NCBI GenBank assembly: GCA_026415575.1
Contig: JAOAGV010000040.1
Span: 1-35,968, forward strand
Reading direction: 5' to 3'
Origin: Candidatus Sumerlaeia bacterium
GTDB lineage: Bacteria; Sumerlaeota; Sumerlaeia; JADFCW01
DNA: 35,968 nucleotides
A program made the translations under genes and the position numbers. This document shows positions 16,149 through 24,037 of the stretch, in pieces. How positions within the stretch are numbered: the stretch's first letter is position 1; each line of letters opens with the position of its first letter. The notes under the pieces were generated by a model. The model was not told the DNA's origin and did no database searches. It worked only from the letters and a program-made list of their open reading frames with translations.

Positions 16149-16649
16149 TCAATACTTTCGCATCATTTTACGCACACGGTCCAGTTCGCGCTCTTCGTCG
16201 CGGCGGCGAAGGGTTTCCCGCTTGTCATACGTGCGTTTGCCGCGGCACAGCGCGATCTGCACTTTGGCGTATTGCTTGGAAAAATAAACCTTCAAGGGAA
16301 TCAGCGTGAGGCCTTTCTGCGTTACGGCACCAATGAGCCGGCGCAGCTGGTCGCGATGCAGCAGGAGTTTGCGCGAGCGCTTGGCCTCGACGTTCCAGCG
16401 GTTGCCCTGCTCATAGGGAGGAATGTCCATGTTGTGCAGATACAGTTCCCCGTTCTGAAACGAGGCATAGCTGTCCACGAGGCTGCAATGGCCGGCGCGG
16501 AGGGATTTGACCTCGGTGCCGCGAAGCACCAGTCCCGCCTCGTAGTCTTCGAGAATTTCATATTCATGCCGCGCACGGCGGTTGGTGGCGATGATGCGGA
16601 TGCCCCCGTGCGCCGAATCTTTGCTCTTGCTTTTGCGGTCACCGGACAT
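16149..16649 (-). CDS. smpB: SsrA-binding protein SmpB
   Basis: 166 residues. SmpB binds tmRNA and brings it to stalled ribosomes for trans-translation. Diagnostic segments include [24 protein letters not shown], the Arg-Lys-Leu-Leu-Leu-His-Arg core and the C-terminal Tyr-Asp-Lys-Arg-Glu-Thr with a basic tail. The N-terminus carries a short Lys/Ser-rich extension. I use ATG 16649; a TTG at 16688 in the same frame would add 13 residues. Neither has a clear Shine-Dalgarno. Probably cotranscribed with kdsA. I saw no tmRNA gene nearby. Confidence 0.95.
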   Translation of the reverse strand: MSGDRKSKSKDSAHGGIRIIATNRRARHEYEILEDYEAGLVLRGTEVKSLRAGHCSLVDSYASFQNGELYLHNMDIPPYEQGNRWNVEAKRSRKLLLHRDQLRRLIGAVTQKGLTLIPLKVYFSKQYAKVQIALCRGKRTYDKRETLRRRDEERELDRVRKMMRKY

Positions 16650-17052
16650 AACGGCCAGAGGGGAAAAAGAATCAACCAAACCCAACAAATTTTACCCATC
16701 TGTTCAGCCAGATAATGCTCCAAGCCTGTCCCGTTTCCTGTCAAGTATTGAGGCAAAACCGTGCTTCGCAACTTCGCAACGCTGCATGGATTTTGCGGGC
16801 CTCAACAGTTAAATTGGGTTGAAAAGAGCTTCACCCCGTCCGTACTTCACGCTTCAGTGTGCCGTATTTTCTCCACTTCAGCAGGGTATCTCTTTTGGGT
16901 CCGCCGTGATCCGCACCACCGCCATAGTGGCCGAAAAGGCCACAAACTGAAGGTTAAACTTCAAGATACATGCATCAAATCCCGTTGACAACTCCCCAGT
17001 GCTCTCCCATAGGAGGTTTGCGTTGCTGTGCGTTTGCAGGGAAGATCCTGTG
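16650..17052. other. Gene-free divergent region between smpB and the small membrane protein genes
   Basis: About 400 bp that must hold the promoter for smpB-kdsA on one strand and for the membrane-protein pair on the other. A TTGACA lies on the minus strand at 16744-16739, without a convincing -10. A hairpin (GTGGCC-GAAAA-GGCCAC, 16927-16943) and an ATG-initiated extension of the next gene (from 16970) lie here. No tmRNA, tRNA or other RNA gene was recognised. Confidence 0.5.
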
Positions 17053-17059
17053 GGAGAGG
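17053..17059 (+). promoter_or_regulatory. Shine-Dalgarno site that decides the start of the next gene
   Basis: GGAGAGG lies nine bases before TTG 17069, which is in frame with the membrane protein. The only upstream ATG in that frame (16970) has no such site, and the residues it adds (Cys/Pro-rich) look unlike the rest. Confidence 0.5.
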
Positions 17060-17068
17060 TTTTTCGGT

Positions 17069-17518
17069 TTGGAACGTCGCTATTCAACAGGCGCCGAGGT
17101 CGCACTTCTTGCAGCCAGCTGGGTGATTCCCGGTCTGGGTTTTCTAGTCAAGCGCGATTGGTGGCGTGGCGCGGCGATTTTTTTTCTCCTCAATGCTACA
17201 TTTGTCGTCGGTCTTCTCTTGCATGGAACGGTCCTCGTTCCCGAATTCCGCTATACTTCGCCCGCTTTTAATATTGTCAGTCTTCTGACATTTATCGGGC
17301 AGATGGGCAATAGCGGTGCGAGTCTGTTTTGTCTGGCTCACGACCACTGGCACTGGAACCTTTTTCGGCCGATTGAAAGCCACCCGTGGTTTGATCTCGC
17401 CTCGCTCTATCTGCTGGTCTCGGGCTGCATGAACTACTTCTGTGTTTGCAACTACTATGACCGCTATTTGGGCCGCCGTGAGCCGGCTCCGGCGGTCGAG
17501 GCCAAGGACTCCCCATGA
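17069..17518 (+). CDS. Small multi-pass membrane protein (possibly DUF6677-like)
   Basis: About 149 residues from TTG 17069, or 182 from ATG 16970. It has about four hydrophobic segments: Val-Ala-Leu-Leu-Ala-Ala-Ser-Trp-Val-Ile-Pro-Gly-Leu-Gly-Phe-Leu, then a helix after Trp-Trp-Arg-Gly-Ala-Ala, one before the His-rich His-Asp-His-Trp-His-Trp loop, and a last one with Leu-Val-Ser-Gly-Cys-Met-Asn-Tyr. The opening Trp-Val-Ile-Pro-Gly-Leu-Gly and the closing Gly-x-Met-Asn pattern remind me of the DUF6677 group from Planctomycetes-like genomes; this is from memory and low confidence. The stop codon overlaps the next start by 4 bp (ATGA), so the two are translationally coupled. Confidence 0.72.
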   Translation: MERRYSTGAEVALLAASWVIPGLGFLVKRDWWRGAAIFFLLNATFVVGLLLHGTVLVPEFRYTSPAFNIVSLLTFIGQMGNSGASLFCLAHDHWHWNLFRPIESHPWFDLASLYLLVSGCMNYFCVCNYYDRYLGRREPAPAVEAKDSP

Positions 17519-17703
17519 CCCCCAACGGCTGGCTGCATATCGGTTCCTGTTTTTACCTCGGATTGGTGGTGACGCTGATTCTGGGGATTCTGGAATTCGA
17601 TTCGTGGACGCCGATCTGGAAATCCACGCTGCGGCGCTGGCTGAAATTGATCGGTGCCCTCGTGCTCATCGGCGTGGTGGTGCAGCTTCTGAGCATCTGG
17701 TAG
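17515..17703 (+). CDS. Very small membrane protein with two hydrophobic segments
   Basis: 62 residues: an N-terminal helix (about 9-26), a charged Trp/Lys/Arg-rich turn (Thr-Leu-Arg-Arg-Trp-Leu-Lys) and a second helix (about 43-61). It overlaps the upstream gene by 4 bp (ATGA), which is strong evidence that it is real and coupled to it. Function unknown; likely a partner subunit or stabiliser of the first membrane protein. It ends 33 bp before the convergent stop of the diguanylate cyclase gene. Confidence 0.72.
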   Translation: MTPNGWLHIGSCFYLGLVVTLILGILEFDSWTPIWKSTLRRWLKLIGALVLIGVVVQLLSIW

Positions 17704-17736
17704 CGGGGCAAAAGATGTTGCGGCGGGACCGATCGT

Positions 17737-19881
17737 CTATCGGCGGCGCTGGCGTTTCTGCTCATACATCAGCGCATCGGCCTGTGTCAGCAAATCATCC
17801 ATGCTACAGGGCTTGTGCGGATCGTATGTGGCAAAGCCGGCACTGAGGGAAAGGGTGAATTTATTGGCGTGCCTCTGGTTGTAGGCCGCGACGTTTTCCT
17901 GCAAACGCGCCATGAGCATTTCGGCCGTGGGCGGGGGGGCAAACACGGCGATGGCTGCGAATTCGTCGCCACCGATTCGGGCCACGATGTCCGACTCGCG
18001 GAACGTTGTGCGTAATACTGTTGCGGCCGCCTGCAGGGCGGCGTCGCCTTCCTGATGTCCTAAATTATCGTTGATCCATTTAAGACCGTCCAGATCGCTA
18101 AACAGCAGGATGAAGCCCTTGCCGGCGCGGGCCGCCACTTTCATTTGCTGTTCGGCCAGCATCAAAAAACCGCGCCGATTGTATAGCCCCGTCAATTCAT
18201 CTGAAATAGACTGGGTTTTCAGTTCTTCCATCCGGCGCGTGCGTTCAATGGCCACGGCGGCATGATGGGCCAGCGTCAGCGCCAGATTGCGGTCGGCATC
18301 TGCAAACGGTTCCTTTCCCCGTTCGCGGCCCAGCAGCATGATGCCGAGCACCTTGTTGAGCAATTGCAGTGGCATTCCAATGCAAGGGCCCACCTTGGGA
18401 TGCCACTCCGGATAGCCCACAAATTGGGGTTCCCGTGTAACATCGGGCGTAAAGACCACGTGCCCTTGGGCAATCCATCCGAGAATCCCCTGTCCTTTTA
18501 CCTGTGTGCCCTCTGGAATCTTCTCGAGAGGAAATTTGGCCGGATATGCCGCCCCGATCTTGCCGGTTTCCGGGTCGAGTTCGACAAACACGCCAAAGTC
18601 GGCATTCAAGAGGTCTGCGGCCCGGTGGATAACCAGATCCAACATCTCTTTGCGGTCGGATAGCGGGGAGATTTCGCTCACCAAAGCAGCAGCGGCTTCG
18701 AGTCGCTGGCGCATCACACGCGCTTCGGTGATGTCTTCGATAATACCGTCGAAATACTCGATCTCGCCCGCCTCATTGCGGACCACTTGCGCCGTCACCG
18801 CCACCCAAATGGGCGTGCCGTCCTTGCGCCTCAATTGGATTTCTTCGCGCTCCACATGTCCTTGGGCCATCAACTTTGCCGAGAAGCGAAGACGTTCTTC
18901 CGAGTGAACGTAAATGTCCTCCAGCCGCGCGTTCTTGAGATCTTCTTCGGACTCGTAGCCCAAAATGCGCAGGTGCGCCGGATTCACGGTCACAAATCGC
19001 CCCTGCGGTCCGGGCGTTCGGCGATACAGTCCAACGGGCAGGTTCTGAACCAGAGTTCGATAGTGTTCCTCGGACTGCCGCAATGCTTCTTCGATTCGCT
19101 TTCGGTCCGTGATATCTTCGATTGCGCCGTCGAAATAATCCACCGCACCGGTTGAGTCATAGATAGCATGGGCGGTCACGGCCCCCCAGATCGGAGTCCC
19201 GTCGCGCCGTTTCAGCCGCAATTCATAGCGTGTCACGCTGCCCTGGGCGGCCAGCAGGTCGGCAAATGCTTTCCGCTCGGCCGGGTCCTGATACAGGTCG
19301 GCCACGTTGACCTGCAGAAATTCCTCGACCGTGTCATAGCCAAACATCCGGGCAATGGCGGAGTTGGCCGCGATAAACGCGCCTTTGCGGCCGGGGGTAT
19401 TCCGATACAGGCCGATTGGCAGGTTTTCAAACAGCGTCCGATAGCGCTGCTCCGACATTTTCAGAGCGTGCTCCGCCTCGCGCTGCTCGGTGATGTCTTC
19501 CCCCGAACAGAAAACCCCCTCGATCTTTCCCGACGGGTCGCGCAGAACGGCATTATGCCAGGCGATGAGCCGTTCGCGGCCCTCGCGCGTGAGCACCGGG
19601 TTTTCGTGGAACTCCGCCGCTTGCATGTCTCCCGCTAGAAGTTGTTCAAACACCCTGCGGATGTCTTTTCGCAACCGCCCGGGGATGCACGTATCAAACC
19701 AGTTTTTTCCGATCAGATCCGCTTCGCTGTAGCCCAGCAAGGTGCAGCCTTTGCGGTTGATCAGGGTAATCCGCCCCTCAGTGTCCAAGCAGAGAAAGAT
19801 GACTTCGGCAATATCGAGGTATTGCCGGAGGGCTTGGATCGTTTGCTGCGCATCCACCTGCTTCTTACGTTGTTTTCCCAT
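17737..19881 (-). CDS. Diguanylate cyclase with three PAS domains and a GAF domain
   Basis: 714 residues, no transmembrane helix. Three PAS domains (about 14-135, 145-262, 268-390), a GAF-type domain (about 405-550) and a GGDEF domain (about 558-714). The signature Gly-Gly-Asp-Glu-Phe (637-641) is intact, with the leading Asp-Glu-Leu-Thr-Gly-Leu-Tyr-Asn-Arg-Arg (561-570) and Phe-Ser-Asp-Leu-Asp (594-598). Arg-x-x-Asp (628-631) five residues before GGDEF is an intact product-inhibition site. PAS2 and PAS3 resemble each other, suggesting duplication. It is expected to make cyclic di-GMP in response to cytosolic signals. ATG 19881 is set by a GGGGAGG about ten bases upstream; the longer frame to 20070 overlaps the divergent DUF507 gene region and is not protein-like. 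Confidence 0.93.
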   Translation of the reverse strand: MGKQRKKQVDAQQTIQALRQYLDIAEVIFLCLDTEGRITLINRKGCTLLGYSEADLIGKNWFDTCIPGRLRKDIRRVFEQLLAGDMQAAEFHENPVLTREGRERLIAWHNAVLRDPSGKIEGVFCSGEDITEQREAEHALKMSEQRYRTLFENLPIGLYRNTPGRKGAFIAANSAIARMFGYDTVEEFLQVNVADLYQDPAERKAFADLLAAQGSVTRYELRLKRRDGTPIWGAVTAHAIYDSTGAVDYFDGAIEDITDRKRIEEALRQSEEHYRTLVQNLPVGLYRRTPGPQGRFVTVNPAHLRILGYESEEDLKNARLEDIYVHSEERLRFSAKLMAQGHVEREEIQLRRKDGTPIWVAVTAQVVRNEAGEIEYFDGIIEDITEARVMRQRLEAAAALVSEISPLSDRKEMLDLVIHRAADLLNADFGVFVELDPETGKIGAAYPAKFPLEKIPEGTQVKGQGILGWIAQGHVVFTPDVTREPQFVGYPEWHPKVGPCIGMPLQLLNKVLGIMLLGRERGKEPFADADRNLALTLAHHAAVAIERTRRMEELKTQSISDELTGLYNRRGFLMLAEQQMKVAARAGKGFILLFSDLDGLKWINDNLGHQEGDAALQAAATVLRTTFRESDIVARIGGDEFAAIAVFAPPPTAEMLMARLQENVAAYNQRHANKFTLSLSAGFATYDPHKPCSMDDLLTQADALMYEQKRQRRR

Positions 19882-20072
19882 CCGTAGAAGTCCTCCCCTT
19901 CCGCTCGAAATACTTTCCAAGGGGGTTTTTTCAACGCAAGAAAAAAACATGGCCGGTTTGATCCGTTCGACCGGAAATCCGTTCTTGACGCCCGCCGTTT
20001 CCCGTCGCAACCTTTTTGTCGAATTCGGTGTTGGGATTCTTGAACCAACTTGATGCCCGCAAGGTTGCAACC

Positions 20073-20354
20073 GTGAGATTAAAACCGGAAAAGGTCGAAG
20101 ACCTCAGCCGCAAGATCGTAGCGGCTCTGCAGCAGGACACGCGCGTCAAATTTCTCAAGTCCGCCGACGAGATCGAGCGGACAGTGCGCAAGGTTCTTCT
20201 CGACGATCTCCAGCGCGAGGATGAGATCATGAAAGAAGTGGATGAAATCATGGAAAAACACCGCAACAAGATCGTCGGGAAAAACGTGGACGTGCAGGTG
20301 TTGCGGCGCAAAATCCGCGACCAACTGACCCGCGAGCGAAAAATCGTTCTCTGA
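20073..20354 (+). CDS. DUF507 family protein, first of a tandem pair
   Basis: 93 residues, helical and highly charged. Met-Arg-Leu at the start and Asp-Asp-Leu-x-x-Glu-Asp-Glu-Ile in the centre are typical of DUF507, a small bacterial family of unknown function. The start is GTG 20073 with AAGG eight bases upstream. From this start it has exactly the length of the following paralogue. An ATG-less extension to 20016 exists but overlaps the promoter region of the diguanylate cyclase gene. Probably cotranscribed with the second DUF507 and the HEAT-repeat gene. Confidence 0.85.
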   Translation: MRLKPEKVEDLSRKIVAALQQDTRVKFLKSADEIERTVRKVLLDDLQREDEIMKEVDEIMEKHRNKIVGKNVDVQVLRRKIRDQLTRERKIVL

Positions 20355-20388
20355 AGGCTTGTTCAACCCTTGATTCATGAGGTGACCC

Positions 20389-20670
20389 GTGCGACTCAGC
20401 GATGACCGTATTCAATTTATCGCCGGCACGATGGCCGACCGTCTGCTGGCCGACAAGATGATCCGCTTCGACGGGCCTCGCATCAGCCTGATTACTCTCC
20501 TCGCACGTGCCATCATCAATGATCTGAAAATCGAGGACGAGATCAACGCCGAAGTCGAGCGGATGATCGCCTCGATGCAGCGCAACATTCCGCGCGGCAG
20601 CGCCGAGTGGACCTCGATCTTCATGCAGAAAAAAGAGGAACTCGCGCGCCGGCGGAACTACATTCTGTAA
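20389..20670 (+). CDS. DUF507 family protein, second of a tandem pair
   Basis: 93 residues, aligning without gaps to its upstream neighbour: shared Met-Arg-Leu start, shared Asp-Leu-x-x-Glu-Asp-Glu-Ile-x-x-Glu-Val centre and a shared C-terminal Arg-x-x-x-Ile-Leu. Outside these points the two differ strongly, so the duplication is old. The start is GTG 20389 with an AGGTG upstream. The gap to the first copy is 34 bp. The two products may form a heterodimer; that is an inference from the arrangement. Function unknown. Confidence 0.87.
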   Translation: MRLSDDRIQFIAGTMADRLLADKMIRFDGPRISLITLLARAIINDLKIEDEINAEVERMIASMQRNIPRGSAEWTSIFMQKKEELARRRNYIL

Positions 20671-20741
20671 ATCGCATTTTCGGCCGGCCGCCAACTTCCC
20701 GCGTTTGCGCCGTACCGCCTGCCAGAAAAGGAGTTGCACTC

Positions 20742-21617
20742 ATGAAGCAAGTCTTGTTGGTTTCCGTCTTTGTGCTGTGGGCACACGGCGCGCAAGTGTT
20801 GGGTGGGCAAACCCGCGACGCCGAACGCGTCGGCCGTCTGCTCGAAACCATTACCACAGAAACGGCATCGGTGCGGGAAAAGGCCTTTCGCGACCTGCTG
20901 GCTTTGCGAAGAAACGGGGTCCGCGAAACAATCCAGTTCCTGAAAGGCAGCGACGCCGGCACAACGCCAACCTCGGCAGCAAAGGCCACAGCCGAGCCGA
21001 GGAAGAAAATCGCGAAGGCCGGCCCGGAGCGCGGCAAAATCGAATGGCGTACGGCCGACCCGGTCCGTACGCGCCAAGCCGGTGCGCGGTTCGCCCTTCA
21101 CGGCATGGCCATGCATGTCAGTCGCCCGGGCGCCGAAGGAGAACGCCGCGCCTATGTCGCCATCCTGTTAGATGCCTTGCGGAGCAACTTGCCGGTAGAG
21201 GTGAAGAAATTCCTTATTGAGCAACTGCAAATCGCCGGCCGCGCCGAGGCTGTTCCGGTGCTGGCCCGATGCCTCGACGATGAAGCGCTGGCGGAATCCG
21301 CGCGACAGGCGCTCGAAGCCAATCCCGCCGAAGAAGCCGTGGCAGCGCTTCGCAAGGCACTCGGCGGCGCGAAAGGCACGCTGCGCATCGGCATCATCCA
21401 AGCGTTGGGCGCTCGCCGCGACAAGCAGTCAGTGGACCTTTTGATCGAGGAAATCCGTAAAAGCGATCTTCTACCAGTCCGCTGCGCAGCCTTGATAGCA
21501 CTCGGACAGATTGGCGATCCCCGGGCACGCCCGATCATCGTTCAAACCGAACAAAGTGATTCGCCGACCCTCCGCCAAGCCGCCACCGAAGCCCGGCTGC
21601 TCTTGGACAAACAATAG
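20742..21617 (+). CDS. Exported HEAT-repeat protein
   Basis: 291 residues. A signal peptide covers about residues 1-21 (Lys2, Val/Leu core, Gly-Gly-Gln end). After a charged linker, helical HEAT/PBS-lyase-type repeats fill about 130-291, seen as repeated Ala-x-x-Ala-Leu-x-x-Leu-Gly patterns with Asp-Pro-Arg-Ala-Arg-Pro near the end. Such repeats make protein-binding solenoids. The start at ATG 20742 is set by AAAAGGAG eight bases upstream. It follows the DUF507 pair by 71 bp and may be cotranscribed, but its export suggests a different site of action. Partner unknown. Confidence 0.8.
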   Translation: MKQVLLVSVFVLWAHGAQVLGGQTRDAERVGRLLETITTETASVREKAFRDLLALRRNGVRETIQFLKGSDAGTTPTSAAKATAEPRKKIAKAGPERGKIEWRTADPVRTRQAGARFALHGMAMHVSRPGAEGERRAYVAILLDALRSNLPVEVKKFLIEQLQIAGRAEAVPVLARCLDDEALAESARQALEANPAEEAVAALRKALGGAKGTLRIGIIQALGARRDKQSVDLLIEEIRKSDLLPVRCAALIALGQIGDPRARPIIVQTEQSDSPTLRQAATEARLLLDKQ

Positions 21618-21659
21618 AACCTCGCTTGCGCTGCAGGTGGATTTCCTATTGTATGCCAC

Positions 21660-21760
21660 GTGGAGGGTCGGGTTCCGCCCCGACCGCATTTTTAGTCCGG
21701 ATGCGGTGGAACGCATCCCTCCATGGAGGGTCGGGTTCCACCCCGACCGTCTCCTCTTTT
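21660..21760. repeat. Composite hairpin repeat between convergent genes; likely bidirectional terminator
   Basis: Two direct copies of TGGAGGGTCGGGTTCC followed by CC-rich CCCCGACCG (21661-21686 and about 21724-21749) each fold as GGTCGGG / CCCGACC. Between them is GGATGCG / CGCATCC (21698-21717) and a palindrome CCCTCCATGGAGGG (21717-21730). After the last hairpin on the plus strand comes TCTCCTCTTTT. The unit sits exactly between the HEAT gene stop (21617) and the convergent membrane protein stop (21765). A third copy, in the opposite orientation, is at 28089-28116. Confidence 0.75.
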
Positions 21761-21764
21761 GCAA

Positions 21765-22166
21765 CTAAAATCGCGTGTGCACATCGGCAATCAGCCAGAC
21801 TACCTGCCAAAGAAAGGTCTTGGCAAACAATGCAAACGCGCCGACCACCACGCCCGCCGCAAGGTCGGTGTTTCGCACGTCGGGGCGGGTCCAACGGAAA
21901 TACAAAACCACGAGAAGCGGCAGCGCCGTCAGCGCAAACCGTCCCGCCATAACGGTCTTCGCCACCCGCGCCAGCGGCACGCGCTGATTGATCCGAGTCA
22001 GTGTTGGAATCAGCGGATGGTAGGGCGGGTAATAGATGGACTGTCGCCATGCAGACTGGCCTTCCAATTTGTCGGCGAGGCGCCTTGCGACCGGCGCAGC
22101 CCATAGATCGAAGGCCAGATTGGCCGCCACCATGGCCAGAAGCATCATCCAAAGAACCGGACGCAT
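21765..22166 (-). CDS. Small membrane protein coupled to the ABC permease genes
   Basis: 133 residues with three hydrophobic helices (about 5-24, 71-90, 102-126) and an amphipathic, Arg/Tyr-rich loop between the first two. Its ATG overlaps the stop of the upstream permease gene (TAATG), so translation is coupled. No family was recognised. As the last gene of nth-permease-permease it could be an accessory subunit of the transporter or simply a passenger. The stop lies close to the hairpin repeat. Confidence 0.78.
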   Translation of the reverse strand: MRPVLWMMLLAMVAANLAFDLWAAPVARRLADKLEGQSAWRQSIYYPPYHPLIPTLTRINQRVPLARVAKTVMAGRFALTALPLLVVLYFRWTRPDVRNTDLAAGVVVGAFALFAKTFLWQVVWLIADVHTRF

Positions 22167-23077
22167 TACGGGCCTTTCTTTCGCAAATCGCGGGGATCGA
22201 GCGCGTCGCGCAACCCGTCGCCCACAAAATTGAACGCCAGCATGGCCAGACTAATCGCCGCCGCCGGAAAGAGAACGAGGTGGGGACTGTATTGCACCAG
22301 TTCCAGCCGTGCGCCCGAACTGGCCAGAGTGCCCCAACTTTCATTCGGCGCCGAACCCCCCAAGCCGATGCAGCTCAAAAACGACTCGGTGAAAATCGCC
22401 TGCGGAATGGTCAGCGTCAACGTCACAATGATCGGGCCAAGGGTGTTCGGGAGAATATGGCGCACAATCAGCCGCAACCGCCCCGCCCCAAGCGCTCGCG
22501 CCGCCTCGACATAGTCGCTGGCGCGCAGCCGCAGCACCTGTCCCCGCACAATCCTTGCCATGTTGAGCCAATACACCATTCCCAGTGCGATAAACACGTT
22601 TTGCAGCCCCGACCCCAATATCACCATCAGATTGATCACAATCAACAAGAGCGGAATGCCGTAAAGAATATCCACAATCCGCATCATCACCTGATCGGTG
22701 CGGCCGCCAAACCATCCCGACACCGCTCCATAGCCGACGCCGACAAGCAGACTGATCAGACTGGCAAACAGGCCGACGGCCAGCGAGACGCGCGCGCCCA
22801 TCGCGCACAATACAAACAAATCGCGCCCCAAATCGTCGGTGCCGAACCAGAACAACGCGCTCGGCCCCTCGCGCAGGTGATCGTAGTTCTGCTCGTCATA
22901 GGCGTGCGGCGAAAGGCTTGGGCCGACGATCGCATACACGACCAGCAGGGCGATGATCAAACATCCGGTCATCGCAGCCGGATTGCGCCGAAAGCGGCGC
23001 CACGCCGCCCGTCCGGGCGAGAGACCCTTGGCCACGGCCAAAGGCGGAGCGGCAGGCGAAGGCGCCGACGGGGTCAT
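22166..23077 (-). CDS. ABC transporter permease, OppC/DppC type
   Basis: 303 residues, about six transmembrane helices and a cytoplasmic N-terminus rich in Ala and Pro. The family EAA loop reads Glu-Ala-Ala-Arg-Ala-Leu-Gly-Ala-Gly (after Asp-Tyr-Val), and Asn-Thr-Leu-Gly-Pro-Ile-Ile-Val follows. It is the second inner-membrane subunit of a peptide/nickel-type importer. Its start overlaps the stop of the OppB-type gene by 4 bp (ATGA). Neither a binding protein nor an ATPase is encoded next to it. Substrate cannot be inferred. Confidence 0.92.
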   Translation of the reverse strand: MTPSAPSPAAPPLAVAKGLSPGRAAWRRFRRNPAAMTGCLIIALLVVYAIVGPSLSPHAYDEQNYDHLREGPSALFWFGTDDLGRDLFVLCAMGARVSLAVGLFASLISLLVGVGYGAVSGWFGGRTDQVMMRIVDILYGIPLLLIVINLMVILGSGLQNVFIALGMVYWLNMARIVRGQVLRLRASDYVEAARALGAGRLRLIVRHILPNTLGPIIVTLTLTIPQAIFTESFLSCIGLGGSAPNESWGTLASSGARLELVQYSPHLVLFPAAAISLAMLAFNFVGDGLRDALDPRDLRKKGP

Positions 23078-24006
23078 CGCTCCGCGCCTCCCTCGAACGA
23101 AATGCGCGGGTCGAGAAACACATACAGAACATCCACAAGGAAATTGAACGCGATTAGGAGGGTGCTGTAAAAAATCGTTACGCCCATGATCAGGGAATAA
23201 TCGCGGTTGGTGATGCTGGTGATGAAAAAGCCGCCAAGGCCGGGGATGTTGAAAATCTTTTCGACCACCAGACTGCCCGTGAGAACGGCCGCAGCCAACG
23301 GCCCCAGATAGGTCAACACCGGCAGGATGGCGTTGCGCAGCACGTGGCCGATCATCACGCGCAACGGGCTGAGGCCCTTGGCATAGGCCGTCCGCACCCA
23401 GTCGTCATGCAGAACGTCAATAAAGGACGAGCGGGTCAACCGCGTGATGAACGCCAGCGAGTAGCCGGCCAGCGCCAGCGAGGGCAGCACGGCATCATAC
23501 CAGTGGCTGAAGCCGGCGGCGTGAAAAATCCCCCAGCGCAGCGCGCCGAAGTATTGCAGCAAAGTGGCCAGAACAAAGCTGGGCACCGAAACTCCGAGAA
23601 TGGTCACCAGCATGGTCAGGCGGTCTTGCAGGCGGTTCTGGCGCAGCGAGCAGAAAATGCCGGCGGGCACGCCGACGCCGATCGAGAGCAGAATTGAGAT
23701 TAGTCCGATTAGCGCCGAACGCGGAAACTTTTCGGCAATCAGCGAGTTGACGCTCTGCCCCTGATAGAACAGCGAGGGTCCGAGGTCGCCGCGCAAGAGC
23801 GGCACAAGATAGTCGAGATACTGTTTCCACAGGGGCTGATCGAGGCCGTAACGCGCGCGGATGTTCTTCTCGATCTCCTCGGAGAACCGCCGTTCGCGGT
23901 CAAACGGTCCGCCCGGACACAGCCGCATCAACACAAACGTGACGGTGATAATGATCCACACAACCAGTAGGGATGTCAGAAGGCGTTTGAAGACGAACGG
24001 CAGCAT
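23074..24006 (-). CDS. ABC transporter permease, OppB/DppB type
   Basis: 310 residues, six transmembrane helices. The N-terminus Phe-Lys-Arg-Leu-Leu is typical of the family, as are the large periplasmic loop between helices 1 and 2 (Ile-Arg-Ala-Arg-Tyr-Gly-Leu-Asp-Gln-Pro) and the EAA-type loop Val-Arg-Thr-Ala-Tyr-Ala-Lys-Gly-Leu-Ser-Pro. ATG 24006 is the family start; a longer in-frame extension to 24315 runs back through the nth gene and is not real. It follows nth by 31 bp and overlaps the OppC-type gene by 4 bp, so all are one operon. Confidence 0.93.
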   Translation of the reverse strand: MLPFVFKRLLTSLLVVWIIITVTFVLMRLCPGGPFDRERRFSEEIEKNIRARYGLDQPLWKQYLDYLVPLLRGDLGPSLFYQGQSVNSLIAEKFPRSALIGLISILLSIGVGVPAGIFCSLRQNRLQDRLTMLVTILGVSVPSFVLATLLQYFGALRWGIFHAAGFSHWYDAVLPSLALAGYSLAFITRLTRSSFIDVLHDDWVRTAYAKGLSPLRVMIGHVLRNAILPVLTYLGPLAAAVLTGSLVVEKIFNIPGLGGFFITSITNRDYSLIMGVTIFYSTLLIAFNFLVDVLYVFLDPRISFEGGAER

Positions 24007-24037
24007 GGACACCCATTCGGGAGTGAAATCTACAGGT

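Noticed and set aside
16650..17052. tmRNA or other RNA gene next to smpB
   Set aside because: No tRNA-like acceptor or tag-peptide reading frame could be recognised; only a short GAAAA-loop hairpin is present.
22001..23170. A 389-residue frame on the plus strand opposite the OppC-type gene
   Set aside because: It overlaps the permease throughout, is Arg/Gln/His-rich and lacks any motif; the permease is unmistakable.
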